A stretch of DNA of 64,000 nucleotides, from NCBI GenBank assembly GCA_030765055.1, contig CM060955.1, positions 155,218,006-155,282,005 on the forward strand, in the 5' to 3' direction. The notes beneath the pieces are model-generated. The model was not told the DNA's origin, searched no databases, and worked only from the letters and a program-made list of their open reading frames with translations. The stretch comes from Mantis religiosa (taxonomy: Eukaryota > Arthropoda > Insecta > Mantodea > Mantidae). Numbering within the stretch: position 1 is the stretch's first letter; the number at the start of each line of letters is the position of its first letter. Shown here in pieces: positions 1 through 11,485 of the stretch. Position numbers and translations under genes: made by a program.

Positions 1-467
1 CTTTTGATTTTGATTTATAATTCCAAACTTGTTCGTATACGTACGCATTACTGAACATTTACATGCATTTTCGGAAATTCCTGCTGATAAACATATTTGT
101 GACATTTCATGAAATACGCACTGTAGCAGCAATACGTGTCTTTTAAGATTGTATTATACTTTAGTTTTGTCAGTTCTGTTTGGAAATTTGTATATGCTTT
201 CTATAGTAAGACACTGAAAACGTGTTTGGTTTGGTTCCTATTTCAGATATTGAGTTTATTGTTCAAATTCTGTAACGTCTGATATTCTCAAGAATCTTCG
301 CAGTTTAACAAACTGAATGGTTCTAATGAAGGAAAATCATCAACATTTCCGTTCCTAAGTTTCTCTTTAAATAACAAACTCTACATACTAAATGTCTGAA
401 TTCTGTCACAACATGCTTCTACGCTGAAAAAATAATTTATAAATTTCATTTTATATTTTGGTTAAAT
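1..467 (+). repeat. array spacer, F-type downstream flank
   Basis: No gene seen. The stretch 1-445 runs parallel, block by block, to 18620-19030, which follows an F-type core, so the window opens inside an F-type spacer. It ends abruptly at 467, where the spacer is joined to a core monomer that has lost its first 40 or so bases; the join looks like an old deletion or unequal crossover. Confidence 0.6.
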
Positions 468-750
468 CGGTGACTATAGCGACAACAGCGGAAGTCGTAT
501 GTAACGAAGTACATGTAGGACGCGCAAGTTCTAATTGTTATATAAGTATATCAGTATGTCTAAACTGTTAAGAATCGTTTACAAAATATTACAACTGTGG
601 TATTTTGTTTTGGTTTAAACCATATCTCTAGTGTGAAACATCGTAATTTATAGCTATATTGCACACCAAAAACAATATACACCGCCAGCGATTATTGCAC
701 TTCCGAACAAATATCTACAGGAGCCTGTATAAGTTTCACAAGTTCTACTC
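468..750 (+). repeat. core monomer 1 (type A, 5' truncated)
   Basis: First of 19 same-strand copies. It keeps the motif TGACTATAGCGACAACAGCGG shared with the copy at 13330 and the downstream tail ending in a TATAAG word near 730. Its opening TTCAAATGTCCCGCGTG block is missing. Confidence 0.75.
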
Positions 751-1788
751 TTCTTTTGTATTACTTTTGTCATTTTACTAGTACTCTAGTTACTTATGAA
801 GAAATTGTAAATGAAGTTTGTTAGCGAAGGGAATGTACATCGGTTTTGAAAACGCGCCAGATTTGAAAGACCTGCGAGGTCGTATGGGCAGCAACAAGGA
901 AGGGAATAAACGTAAAAAAACTTAACTCCCTGATGCTCTTCATGACAAAAAAAGCACAAACAACTGAATAACTAATTGCAGAAGGGCCTGCTTGGCATTT
1001 GGTAAGTGCTGCCACATGTTTATGGTGAAAACTCTCCGAAAACCGGCTCTATTCAATACCATACGACCTTTCCCTAAGTCAATTACGGTTCTATTGTTTA
1101 CAAAACTCAATATAGACCGACAAGGAGTATTGTGTTCAAAACAAAGCTCTAATAAGCTCTGGAAGTTCAACTCTTGATTTTATCCTTCTTTCTAATCTTG
1201 CTTATTAATTGATAATTTGTGAGAACTATAGCGTGCTATAATGACCCAAATGATTCATCCAGTTACGTAACTGTATTAATAACAAGTTTTGAAAAGTTGT
1301 TGAGTAGCATAACCAAGAGTACATTAGTGAGACTTTGTCTGTCTCTTACCGTTTTTGAGTTCTACCAAGTAACGAAGAACGAAAACAACATCTAAGCGCA
1401 ATTCTCTGCAAATTATACATATGTACCTCGTTTGTCATAAAAAATATTTTAAACATTTAAAATATGAGTACAAACTTATAAGATCTGCTTTTAAAAATTC
1501 AAAATCGTTGAAAATATTTTCAATTAAGGGTTATTGTGTTACCTCCAGATTTTCTTAAAAGTCCCCCTATGTGATTCTTGAGAACACTAAACATTTTTAC
1601 CACTTTGGTACTTACCTGGCATTTCAGTTTTTAGTCTTGAGAAGAGACTACCGTTTAGATTCAGGTGATCACAAAATATAAATCTGCAGTGCAATCTTCA
1701 AATTTAATTTTGGTTAAAATGCAGTTTCTCCTCTTATGTAATACATAACACCAAAAAGATAAAATCAAACAAACAAGCAAACAACCTG
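751..1788 (+). repeat. A-to-B spacer of the array
   Basis: No supported gene. Homologous to 13657-15606 and 27190-28496. It holds a block at about 826-915 also present at 14065-14150 and 27548-27630, and a second copy of the core tail alone at about 1079-1170, without the core head. Confidence 0.6.
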
Positions 1789-2113
1789 TAGTTCAAATGT
1801 TCCACCTGTTTCCTGAGTAGCTGTGACTACAGCGACAGGCAGTGGAAGACTCATAAAACGCAAAGAACACGTAGGATGTTATAGATGTCACGCAAGTTGT
1901 AATTGCTTCGTTTATAATAACATTTCTTTGCTATTATGTATATTTTACAATATATCACAACTGCGCTTCTTGTTTTGGTTTAAATCATATTGTAAATGTG
2001 AGCTATGGCAAATTGCCGCTATACGATATACATTAACCATATAGTGCAACAAGAAATATTGTGTTTTAGAACAAAAGTCTATAAAATTCTCTATAACCTC
2101 CAAAAATTGAACT
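1789..2113 (+). repeat. core monomer 2 (type B)
   Basis: 325-bp monomer. The head reads TTCAAATGTTCCACCTG, a B-type variant shared with the copies at 15607 and 28497; the tail ends in CTCTATAACCTCCAAAAATTG. Confidence 0.8.
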
Positions 2114-2627
2114 GTTTTCCTGTATTTTTCATTTGAATTCTTGAAACGTTTACTAATTTATTTGTGAATAAAACTAGTTCTGATGTCAAATGAATAAAAA
2201 TTACAACTCAGATCTTTGGATGCAGAAGAGCTCTATACATTTCCGACGATCTTTCACATAGTTCTCTCATTTACAAATAATACAATCTATTTGGCAGTAG
2301 ACATTCGTACCATGAGAGACATTCTGGTTTTGCCTTTACTTACATTTAAAATTTAAAATATCTGTTAACATGCGTGCGTAAAATTAAAGGTTCATAGGAA
2401 TTTTGGGAAGTTTATTTCGAACAATATATTTCTAATATTTAATTAAATCACTGCTGTAGTGGCAATACCTGTCTTTTACGATTGTGTTGCACTTTAATTT
2501 TCTCAGCCGTGTTTGGAAATTCGGTTGTGCCTTTTAATGAGGCATAGGAAACTTGGTAGCATTTCTAAGTTTAAGAACTGCTTCAACACTAAAAGTAAAC
2601 GCCAAGAATAAAACCGATACAAACAAG
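2114..2627 (+). repeat. B-to-C spacer of the array
   Basis: No gene. Homologous to 15931-16440 and to 35858-36400, which lie on the far sides of the other B cores. Contains the recurring block with CTGTCTTTTACGATTGTGTTG. Confidence 0.55.
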
Positions 2628-2956
2628 CAGTTCAAATGTCCAGCGTGTTTCCGGAGTAGCTGTGACTACAGCGACACACAATGGCAGTCTTGTGTAACGC
2701 GGAGTACACGTAGGAGGTCATAGATGTCACGCATGTTATAATTACTATGTATTTATCAATATGTCTTAGTTACTAATAATATTTTTAAAAAACCTTCAGG
2801 GGTCGTATTCTTTTTGTAATTTACACTAACTTATAAATGTGAATGACAGTAAATTACGGCAATATGTTATACAAAAATAAATTTATACCGACACCGAGCT
2901 TTGTGTTTCTGAACTAAAGTTTCCCAAGTTCTGTATAAGTGTAAAAAATTTAACCT
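2628..2956 (+). repeat. core monomer 3 (type C)
   Basis: 329-bp monomer with CACACAATGG in the head, as in the copies at 38167 and 47896; the tail ends in CTGTATAAGTG. Confidence 0.8.
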
Positions 2957-3847
2957 ATAATTTCTACTATTTTTTCCCATTTTTCCAAAGTTGGTGTGGT
3001 ATTCTGTAAATTTACCGTAGGCACCTGAGAAAACATAACATTACATTACCTTAACTTTTGACGTTTAGAGACAAAAGTGCTGTATTGAAGTTTTTGGCTG
3101 TAGGCATTCTTGGCATTACAGACATCTTAGTTTTTCCTTTATTAAATTTACAATTTAAAACACCTTGTTGCATGTGTATGTAGTACTGAACAATCACATG
3201 AATTTTGGGAAATTCCTGTTGCTTGACGCCTTTGTAACATTTAATTGAATCACTGCCGTTGTGGCAATATTTGTCTTTTAAGACGGTGATGTGCTTCAGA
3301 ATTGTCAGCCCTATTTAGAAATTGCATTGCAGTTTTTAACGAGTTGCTGAAAATGTCATAGAATTTTCAAGTTTTGATGTCATAAAAGAATCCCGAATAA
3401 CAGTTACTTAAAGAAAACCTAGTCTTCATTTAAATAAACGTTAAAGACTGCTGACGTTTACATAAGATGCTCACTTTCAACAGCGTCTAAAAAGAAGTAA
3501 AGAAGAAGAAATGGAGGTAGACCTTGAGCTATAGTCAAGTGTTTGAATGCTACCTGTAACCTAGAAATTTTGTTTACCTTATGTGGCCTATGCATAAAAA
3601 ATCATGACAACCTCTAATTTAAATATAGGTAATGATAAATTCAAACAAATAACAAGGAATATCCATGAATTGGTTCACACCACGATAATAAAAATGTATT
3701 TGACAAACGTTTTATTATACTAAGATCTACAGTTTCTCTTATCAGTTACACTTTATTAGTTATTTAAATGGCAGAGAGAATAAAGGGTAATTCAGTGGTT
3801 TACCGGGAAACATATGAGTCAGTTGGAGAATTTAATGTCAGGTCGGC
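2957..3847 (+). repeat. C-to-D spacer of the array
   Basis: No gene. Parallel to 38495-39361 and 48225-49116. A block at about 3560-3740 has inverted relatives at 10130-10340 and 23775-23950. The purine-rich AAAGAAGAAGAAAT tract near 3495 is part of another block that recurs in almost every spacer. Confidence 0.55.
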
Positions 3848-4070
3848 AAGTTGGCCATAGTAGCTCAGTTGTTTAGAGTGACCGCACGGAGAGCGGCAGA
3901 TCCATGGTTCAAATTCTGGCGATAGCACTGAATTTTTTCAGTCTGGCTCTAGACATTCAAAGCTGGGGCTTTATTGTGTATGTAAAACATCATAGATCGA
4001 CGAGAAATTTTGTGTTTTTTAAAACAGAAGTCCGCGAAATCCTTTATAAGATCCAAGAATTCAACGTTTG
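3848..4070 (+). repeat. tRNA-like SINE-B head joined to a core tail
   Basis: The first 85 bases look like a tRNA: an A-box-like TAGCTCAGTTGTTTAGAG, then about 30 bases later a B-box-like GGTTCAAATT. Beyond it runs a copy of the core-monomer tail ending in TTTATAAGATCC. Sister copies are at 39362, 49117 and 49548. A functional tRNA is unlikely because the cloverleaf arms do not pair cleanly and the copies vary. Confidence 0.55.
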
Positions 4071-4891
4071 ATGTATGTCCATCAAAATCTCATAACTATA
4101 GCTGCCACCTCGTTACCCTAGTTACCCTGAGAATTATTTTATTATTCTAGTTTATAGTATTCGTATTTTAATAGATACACGCAAGCTTTATTTGTGTAAT
4201 AATTACAAACTTTAGTAACTCTTCGGTTTCTTTCTTATTAATAGAAGAGTCAATTAACACATCTCTCTAAAATTTCAATATGGATCGTCTCTTTGTATAG
4301 TAGTAAGGGAGTTAATGAGACAATAAAGTTATGTTGTAGATCTTTCTCTATTCTTACATCTTTCTAGATACACACATATCTTGAAGCTCCACCAATTTAC
4401 TGTAATTAGGGTAAGTAGAAAGGTAAGTCCAAAATTTTATGTTTTATTTATTTACGTCCAGCAACAGTAAGTCATATCGACGATGACACGAGTGAAATAA
4501 TGCTCAAATAAACCGAGATAATGTGAATTTATTGTTTTTGAGAAGAGATATTAAAATGGGTCACGGCAAAATTCAAATATCCATTCTCTTGGCAATTCAC
4601 AAATTCTTCGCTCTGTCCAGTTAGGGTGAGTTTGCTTTGATTTGATAGTCACAATCTATAATTATATGGATCTGTTCTTTCACATTCAACATTTTCGAAA
4701 AAGTTTCTAATTAAGGGATATGGTCTTATTGCGAATTTTTTTTAGCTCCAGGTGATACCAAAATTTAAACATATTTATACAGCAACTTTGATATTTAATT
4801 TTTGAGTGGAGTGTAATTTCTTCTCTAACTCCTATTTATATAAAACTTAACATTAAAAGGAAAGCACCACGAAGAAAACCGGTACAAACCT
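4071..4891 (+). repeat. spacer block shared by D- and F-type units
   Basis: No gene. 4100-4530 corresponds to 10445-10880, 24050-24500, 39655-40085 and 54090-54510. It contains a remnant of the 3' part of SINE-A on the minus strand at about 4462-4530. Confidence 0.5.
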
Positions 4892-5218
4892 GCAGTTCAA
4901 ATGCCCCGCCTAATTCCTGAATAGCTGACTTCAGTGACACACAGTGGAAGACTCGCGCAACGGAAAGTACACGAAGGAAGTAACAGATGTCACGCCAGTT
5001 GTAATTGCTATGTGCATACCGATATGTCTTAGCTATTTAGAATATTTTACAACATTTTAGAGCTTCGGCTTTCCTTTCCAGGTTTAAACGATATCCTAAA
5101 TTTGAACAATGATAAACAGTAGCTATATTGCACACATAAACCAAGAGAGACCGAAAGGAAATATTGAATTTTGGAACAAAAGCCTGCTAAACCTGTATAA
5201 GCAGCAGAAATTCAATCC
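4892..5218 (+). repeat. core monomer 4 (type D)
   Basis: 327-bp monomer. D-type variants (AGACTC after the TGGA word, TGTGCATACCGATATG downstream) are shared with copies at 40461 and 54868. One base is missing in AGCTGACTTCAG. Confidence 0.8.
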
Positions 5219-5830
5219 TTGATTGTTCATTGTAATTCGAATTTGTGATTTCTATTTTGAATAACTGTGGCAAGTTATAAATGTGACGCTTAATAACCTT
5301 GTCCTTTCCAAATGAGATGCTCAACTGAATACAGATGAGCTGTGTGTTTGAATGTAGACATTTCTTAAAACACAAACTTCCTGCTTCATCCTTTATTGTC
5401 CACATTCCTACGTAGTAGTTTTAGAAAGTTCCTGTTGATTATCTTTTTTGTAACATCCAATTAACTCTGAATTAATTTAACTTAATTAAATATTAATTTA
5501 ACTCTGAATTATATCGGCACTGTGGCGGCAATTTCTGTATTTTAAGATTGCACTGTGCTTAGGTATTTACATCCCTGTTTACTAATTTGATTGCACTTAT
5601 TCATAAGTGCAAAAACGCGGGGCCATAAAAGAAACCTAAATTAAAGGTACTTCAAGAAAACCTAGTTTTTTTTTAAATATACTTTAGAGATATAGACGGG
5701 AAATTAATGTAATTTGAACATTAAGAGCTGCTATAAACAACTAAAGAAGAAGAAGGAGAGGTAGACCTTGAGTTGTAGTGAAATGCTTCAAAGTTTAAAG
5801 TTTTCCTGGAGTGAAATAATTTCTTAGAAG
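5219..5830 (+). repeat. spacer after core 4
   Basis: No gene. Contains the recurring TCTGTATTTTAAGATTG block near 5534 and the AAAGAAGAAGAAGGAGAGG tract near 5742 that also occurs near 12827 and 26343. Confidence 0.5.
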
Positions 5831-6240
5831 ATGCTGAAATGTTGCATTTCGTTGAATGCTATTTCCTATGCCACTAGCAAGAGTTAAAGACGTATGAAAG
5901 CTGGCCAATGCTCAATCGGAGCGCTGTTGCCAAGCGTGGTTGGTGTTCCCGCAGAAGTTCTGTACACAGCACGTTTTACACGCCACCAAAGGTTCTATCT
6001 ATTCTTCCCGTAATTAGCAACACATTAAAAATTCCTAAAACGTTAAACTTCTACCTTGACACACGTCACAGCAGTGGAACAGCAAGCACGGCATCCAATC
6101 CAGTAATTCCCTTTCTGCCTTCATGGATCTTTCCCGGAGATTGAAATATACGTACGCTCCATTTTTCTAAGGATGAAGCGGCTTCACCACAAATTCGTGA
6201 CACTGTGTGTGCACTACCCCTTAGGATTAGGATTCCATTA

Positions 6241-6606
6241 CCGAGGGGATTCGGTACATCGGCCACCATGCTGGGCACTTTGGTCCAATGCCCACAAGTG
6301 GGGGCACACCTGGGATGAAGGATGAGGCGAAGGAGACAGAGGGTGGCCGACCAAGGAGCCATGACATTACAGAGGGAAGAGTCCCTACAGTTCACTGAGA
6401 TAGAGACTTCCCCTGACAGGCCAGGAAAGGAACTAGGTCCCCTAGTGCGGGACAGCAACAAGCCTAGCAGCCGAGCTCAAATGGTCTCAGGTAGGCGGTC
6501 TGAGCCCCAAAGCTCCCTGGCAGGCGGTCCCAAAATAGTCTCAGCAGAGGAGCGGACACTGGTAACAGATTTACCGGAGGAGGAAGTAAATTCTCCTCGG
6601 TCCATA
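6241..6606. other. GC-rich inserted segment, unassigned
   Basis: Markedly richer in G+C than its flanks and absent from the sister relic at 16901-17660. Open frames of 101 aa (+, 6322-6627) and 131 aa (-, 6066-6461) exist, but neither is recognised. It abuts the LTR-like segment starting at 6607, so it could be the 3' internal end of a Gypsy-type element. That is inference. Confidence 0.3.
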
Positions 6607-6924
6607 TTGTCGCGAACGCATTGTTGAGGTGAGGCGGCGTGAGGCGCCTTATTCTAGCGCCGTCTTGATTGTTTGAAAACATTCTGGATAGTGAGAACTC
6701 CATAAAAAGGGAACCGCAGTCCGCCACTGGGAACAGTCGCAAATTGAACGCGTGTCCGTGAACAGATGTAAAAGTGAACTCTTTTGTGGTCGATGACCTT
6801 GTAAGTTGTATTGTGTATGAGACGTAATTCAGCTGATGTACGAAGTGAATTTCTACGAAAATAATATGCAAATTTTAGTGTTTTGTATCTTGGACTTTTA
6901 ATTTCACGAACCCAATAAGTCACA
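6607..6924 (+). mobile_element. relic Gypsy-type LTR
   Basis: Starts TGTCGCGAACGCATTG and can be followed to about 6924, parallel to the minus-strand LTR relic at 55512-55985: shared pieces include CGTCTTGATTGTTT, GTGGTCGATGACCTTG and TTTTAGTGTTT. About 110 bp present in the other copy are deleted between roughly 6642 and 6650. No coding content. Confidence 0.5.
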
Positions 6925-6944
6925 ATTGGTATAAGGATTGGCAC

Positions 6945-7095
6945 CAAACAATCAAAACGGCGCTAGAAGAAACAAGAACTCTTAAGAAACCCGTCTCCTT
7001 CCACCCACCGTTTCGGCGAGCTTATATCTCCGCATTGTACTGCCCGTCTCTTTGAACTCGTCCCTTGTGCCGCCTCACCTCAACACTCCAGCCAT
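6945..7095 (-). mobile_element. inverted partial copy of the same LTR
   Basis: Runs opposite to the neighbouring LTR relic: AATCAAAACGGCGCTAG near 6952 is the reverse complement of the CGTCTTGATTG block, and GCCTCACCTCAACAC near 7071 mirrors GTGTTGAGGTGAGGC. It retains the roughly 110-bp section deleted from the left copy, matching 55858-55950. The two pieces form an inverted pair about 20 bp apart. Confidence 0.5.
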
Positions 7096-7210
7096 GCATC
7101 GTCGGGACATCCGCTAACACTTCTACCCTGAAAGGGACCACCAGATGAGAGATGATGTGAAAAAATAGAGGAGATGAAATTGAGAGACAGGAGATTCGGG
7201 GAATGTAATT

Positions 7211-7397
7211 AAGGTACACAACATTCGCCTAGCGATCCAGGAAAACTCTAGAGCTTAGAGTTACCCGACATTCGTCTTGAAGGATGAGGGAAAACCCCGG
7301 AAAACACCTTATCCAGATAACTCACCGTGAGCGAGATTCGAACTCGGGACCTCTTGTACGTGAGGCAGAGATGCTACCATCTACGCTGCCGAGGCGG
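7211..7397 (-). repeat. SINE-A (tRNA-derived), fullest minus-strand copy
   Basis: On the minus strand it opens with a tRNA-like head (GCCTCGGCAGCGTAGATGG, then CGAGTTCGAATCTCG as B box) and continues into the body AAGACGAATGTCGGGTAACTC. Relatives are at 9065, 17786, 17965, 20597, 41780 and 49312. Confidence 0.65.
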
Positions 7398-7640
7398 GCA
7401 ACATCGTTGTTGGACAGATATGAGCCCATGTGATTTCGATCTTTTTGCGAAAATGAAATTATCATTTAGATGAATTCGCTTTAGAACCAGACAGACAATT
7501 ATACCAGAGGTAGAGCAGTCTGTTTGATATTAGAACAACAAGACGTTGTTGATGGCATCCGTCGTCTTCCTGATCTGTGGAGTCCAGTTTTTCATGTTGG
7601 TTCAAATTACTTATAAGCACTGCAATAATGTAACTATTTG

Positions 7641-7940
7641 TTCTTAATTCAATAGCACATTTTATTGCATGTTGTTGACATTTTGTAACATCAATGCATG
7701 CTTATTTTAGACGTTTTTAGTGCATAAAATCCAAGTTCTAATTTTAAATTACAACCTGAAATAAATTTTTAGAAATTTTGTACAAGATAATAAAAAATAA
7801 AAGTATTAGGCACAATAAACGAATCCTTAATGAAAGGTATTTGACGAAATCCTAGTTTCCATGTAAATAAAAAGTTAAAGTCAGCAGACGCTGTCTACTT
7901 TCAACAGTGTCTACAAACAAGTAAAGATGTACAACTTGAA
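7641..7940 (+). repeat. spacer before core 5
   Basis: No gene. AT-rich; from about 7825 it holds the recurring block with CCTAGTTTCCATGTAAATAAA and AGCAGACGCTGTC. Confidence 0.45.
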
Positions 7941-8265
7941 CAGTTCAAATGTCCCGCGTGTTTCCTGAGTAGGAGTGACTGTAGCGACACGAGTGAAAGT
8001 GTTATGCAACATGAAGTACGCCTAGGTTCTGATAGATGACGCACAAGCTGAAATTAATGTGTATATATCAATATGTCTAAGGTATTAAGAATATTTTAAA
8101 AGCATCGGAGTAGTGATGTTTAATTTTGGTTCAAACCATGTACTAAATGTGAAAGATCGATATTTGTAGTTATATTATATATACAAATAAACACAGACCG
8201 AAAAGAGGTATTGTATTTTTGAAGAAAAGTCTCCTAAGACTTATATAAGCTCCATAATTCCAGCA
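7941..8265 (+). repeat. core monomer 5 (F-like)
   Basis: 325-bp monomer with the consensus head TTCAAATGTCCCGCGTG. The tail CTCCTAAGACTTATATAAG is the F-type form, but the middle is more diverged than in the other F copies. Confidence 0.75.
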
Positions 8266-9064
8266 ATTTATCCATTATTTATTCCAATTCAGAATTACTA
8301 TGTTCGACATTACATTACATTTGATACTAGAGATTCGTAAAATCAGAGACATGCTGCAGTTAATAATGCAAAACATGTACAGATGGGTACGCATTACTAA
8401 ACTTTCACAAGAATTTTCGGAAATTCCTGTTGATTAACATATTTTTAACATTTTAGTAAATTAGCATTGCAGCAGCACTATCTGTCTTATTCAGTTGACC
8501 TCCTGACATACATACATACATACTAATATTCTGAGTCTTTGAACTAGTTACTATTGTGTATACGGTCCTTTTGCTATTAGTGCCCTCGTAATACAAATTG
8601 TTTAGGTGATAAGTCACTTTTATTCCCCATAACCCCATATTTCCTTTAACATTAAATCTCACAGGTTCTCTAGTATTGCACTGCATGCATAGAACTTTAA
8701 AGGCATTGATATAATACAGAAGAAGTCTATTGACAAAATAAAGCCAAGAATTCTAAAGATAAACCTTTGAAATATCGAATTAATTTCCATGGGCACATAA
8801 TAAACACCACAAATACACACAATAAATATACTGTTATGACAGCTGGCAGTCAACTTAACAGTTGTACCAGCATATGCTTACAAAACATCCCACAAATCAT
8901 CATAAAATATCCCTGAATGATCCTTGTGTATCATTCAATCATTGTTACATCCAAAGTTGTCATTAATTCAGAGTTAGGCTGAAATAAGTTCATTTTTATG
9001 ACTGAAATTCAGTTTAGAGTAATATTTTGGCCACCTGTGTAAGGTTTCCTCCAACGTTGAGACA
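8266..9064 (+). repeat. spacer with a private insertion
   Basis: No supported gene. The recurring CTGTCTT block near 8480 is interrupted by about 200 bp of unmatched sequence starting with CATACATACATACATA (8509-8524). Open frames of 77 and 64 aa here are not recognised. Confidence 0.4.
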
Positions 9065-9215
9065 TATTGCACGGTGAATGAGTTGGGTGAAATCATGCTC
9101 AAATGAGTCCAGGGTCCATAGATCTTAGAGTTACATGACATTCATCTTGAAGGATAAAGGAAAAACCATTATCCAGGTATCTCAACCTGACCGAGATTCT
9201 AACACGGGTTCTGTG
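9065..9215 (-). repeat. SINE-A fragment
   Basis: Minus-strand copy of the SINE-A body: TGAGTTGGGTGAAATCATGC at the 3' side and CCGAGATTCTAACACGGGTT as a decayed B box. The tRNA-like head is mostly missing. Confidence 0.55.
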
Positions 9216-10921
9216 TAAATTACTAAACATTATCACTTAGGTGGAAAAAAGCAATAGGTATATTTTAATTGATTCAAAGTGTCAAACGTTTTCTTACAAT
9301 ATGATTGGTTAAAGGTTACATTCCCTTTAAGGATTATATTCTAATAAAACTGCTTAGTAATTGACAGAATACCTAACCAATGAAGACACTCGCTAATTAA
9401 GGTGATCTGAAAAGGAATAGCGGACATAAAGAACACAAAGAAGTACAGAGCCATAGCACTAGAGAATACTCAGTACAAGATCCTCTCAAAATTAATAATA
9501 AGCGATCACAAGACTGTGTATTCACAGCTTCCACCATTTGATATGCAGAAAGGAGTCTTATCACGACCTAACCCAAGGTGTATATGTGAATTGTGCTGTC
9601 AAACCTCTAAAATATTAACACATAGAACTATATACAAAAAGGCTGAGAACAGTTGCACTTTATGAAACCGAAAATAATCATATAACAATGCATATTAATG
9701 TGCCTTTTTAAGTTTATATATTCCGAAAGGTACCGGAAAAAAAGTTGACAGAAAGTTGACTGAAGAAACACTTGAAGTTTATAGCAAGAATGAGGGATAT
9801 TTAAGACACATAGGATTTCAATAAAAGTAATGTAAAATGACGTTAAATTTATAACAAGTCAAACTATCTTAGTTACAGGACAAATACTTCCAGATACGAT
9901 GTGACGTATGACACGTCAGGTCATTCATTAAAACTTGTCGTGACAAACAAGTCTGTATTAACTGTAGTCATGAGACATTGATAAAATAAACTGTGTAAAT
10001 TGTGATCTAGAGCTGCCAGCAGGGAACGTACAATATATGTATTTGAATCTAAATGTTGAGAAATCGAGAGATGCAGCCCATGTATGTTTAAGGACGAGGA
10101 CCTCTTTCGTACTGTGACTATGTGTGTTCGTAGAATTAAAAGAAAATGTAGATCTTGTTAAAGCAAAAATTCACATCAAATACTTTTATCGTGGAGTGAA
10201 GCATTTCTTATGTATTTCTTATTATTTGTGTGAATTTTACATTAATTTTATCAAATTAGATGTTTCCATCGTATGTTTTATCTATATATTTATATATAGG
10301 TCATGCAAGGAAAGCAAAATGTCCCATCTGCGTCAGTTTTAAAATACTTTGCTGTAGCTTAAAGTCTAACTCTCTTTCTTCTTCTTTATTTATAGACGCT
10401 ACTGGAAGCTCAAAACACCTTAATTTAACGTCTGCTGTCTGTAAATGTTACTTACCATAGCCTAGGTGTTTATCAAGCACCTGTTACTTGAGATTATTTT
10501 ATTATCTTATAATATTAGTATTTTAATAGATATATGTAAGCCTTCTTTGTGTAATAATTACTAACTGTAGCAACTATTTGGTTTCTTTCTTATTGCTAGA
10601 GGGATCAATTGACACATCCCCCCTTTATAAGGCAGTAAGGGAGTTAATGGGATCTTAAAAATATCTTATACATCTTTCTCTCTCGTCTTACATCTTTCTA
10701 GATACACACATATCTTGAAGATCAGTCAATTTATTCTCATTAAGGTAAGTATTATGTTAAGTCTGTAATGGTTCAAAGATTTATGTTTGTCTTATTTACG
10801 TCCTGCAACATAAAGTCATATCCCAGGATGAATGCCACGAGTGAAATAAAGCTCACATAAACCGAGAGAATGCCAATGTAATGTCTAGAAACAAATAAAA
10901 AGAAAGAGAGGTAGATCTTGG
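9216..10921 (+). repeat. spacer before core 6 (F module)
   Basis: No supported gene. 9280-9350 resembles 44345-44410 and 60435-60500; 9840-10035 matches 60620-60835 in the same direction and 44640-44850 inverted. 10124-10440 is an inverted version of a C-spacer block, including CTTCTTCTTTATTTATAGACG, the reverse complement of the usual purine tract. 10445-10880 is the D/F block. Two open frames (72 and 66 aa) are by-products of low complexity. Confidence 0.5.
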
Positions 10922-11039
10922 GCATTTCAAATGTCCCGCGTGTTTCCTTGGTAGCAGAGACTGCAGCAGCAGACAGTGGAATTCGCATGTAACGCGAAGT
11001 ACACGCAGGGTGTGACAGATGGCGCGCAAGTTGAAATTG

Positions 11040-11127
<88 letters not shown>

Positions 11128-11325
11128 ATATGTCTTAAATATTAAGAATATTTTAAAAACTTTTGAATACTGATGTTCTATTATGGTTCAAATAAATTTA
11201 CTAAATGTAAATGTTAGCTATTTGTAGTTCTATTACATATAAAAGTCAAATTAGACTGACAAGAGATATTGTATTTTGAACAAAAGTCTCCTAAGACTTA
11301 TATAACCTCCATAATTCCAGCAATT
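10922..11325 (+). repeat. core monomer 6 (type F, with TA expansion)
   Basis: F-type head TTTCAAATGTCCCGCGTG and GCAGCAGCAGACAGTGG, shared with the copy at 24550. The monomer is 404 bp only because a TA run replaces the short TATGTATATATCAATATG of its sister; without it the length is the usual 325 bp. Confidence 0.8.
11040..11126. repeat. (TA)n microsatellite
   Basis: About 85 bp of uninterrupted TA, inside core monomer 6. It gives rise to spurious YIYIYI frames on both strands. Confidence 0.97.
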
Positions 11326-11485
11326 CTTACATTATTTATTCAAATTCTGATAATTTATTTATGACATGGTGTGGGTAAATCACAATTGGTACTAACAACA
11401 TTCGTAACATTAGAGACATCCTACTTTTCATTTGCATTTAAATGCTCTGTACAGCTAGTGCTGTAGTAGACAAAGTTCTAAAATC
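11326..11485 (+). repeat. spacer after core 6
   Basis: Parallel to 24876-25049, the flank of its F-type sister. No gene. Confidence 0.5.

Larger units (their letters stand above)
5831..7640 (+). pseudogene. Tc1/mariner-like relic split by later insertions
   Basis: Bases 5831-6240 and about 7398-7640 together match the uninterrupted copy at 16901-17660. The right-hand part, read on the + strand from about 7420, gives a degenerate transposase C-terminus with PCDFDLFAKMK, the pattern around the last catalytic aspartate of mariner-type transposases. The frame is broken by several stops. The roughly 1160 bases between the two halves hold an unassigned GC-rich segment, Gypsy LTR pieces and a SINE. 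The N-terminal half is not recognised as protein. Confidence 0.45.

Noticed and set aside
10922..11040. C2H2 zinc-finger exon, from FKCPAC in the + frame of the core
   Set aside because: There is no second histidine pair at finger spacing, the frame stops within 40 codons, and several copies are frameshifted.
10853..11173. Open frames of YIYIYI repeats on both strands
   Set aside because: They are translations of the TA microsatellite.
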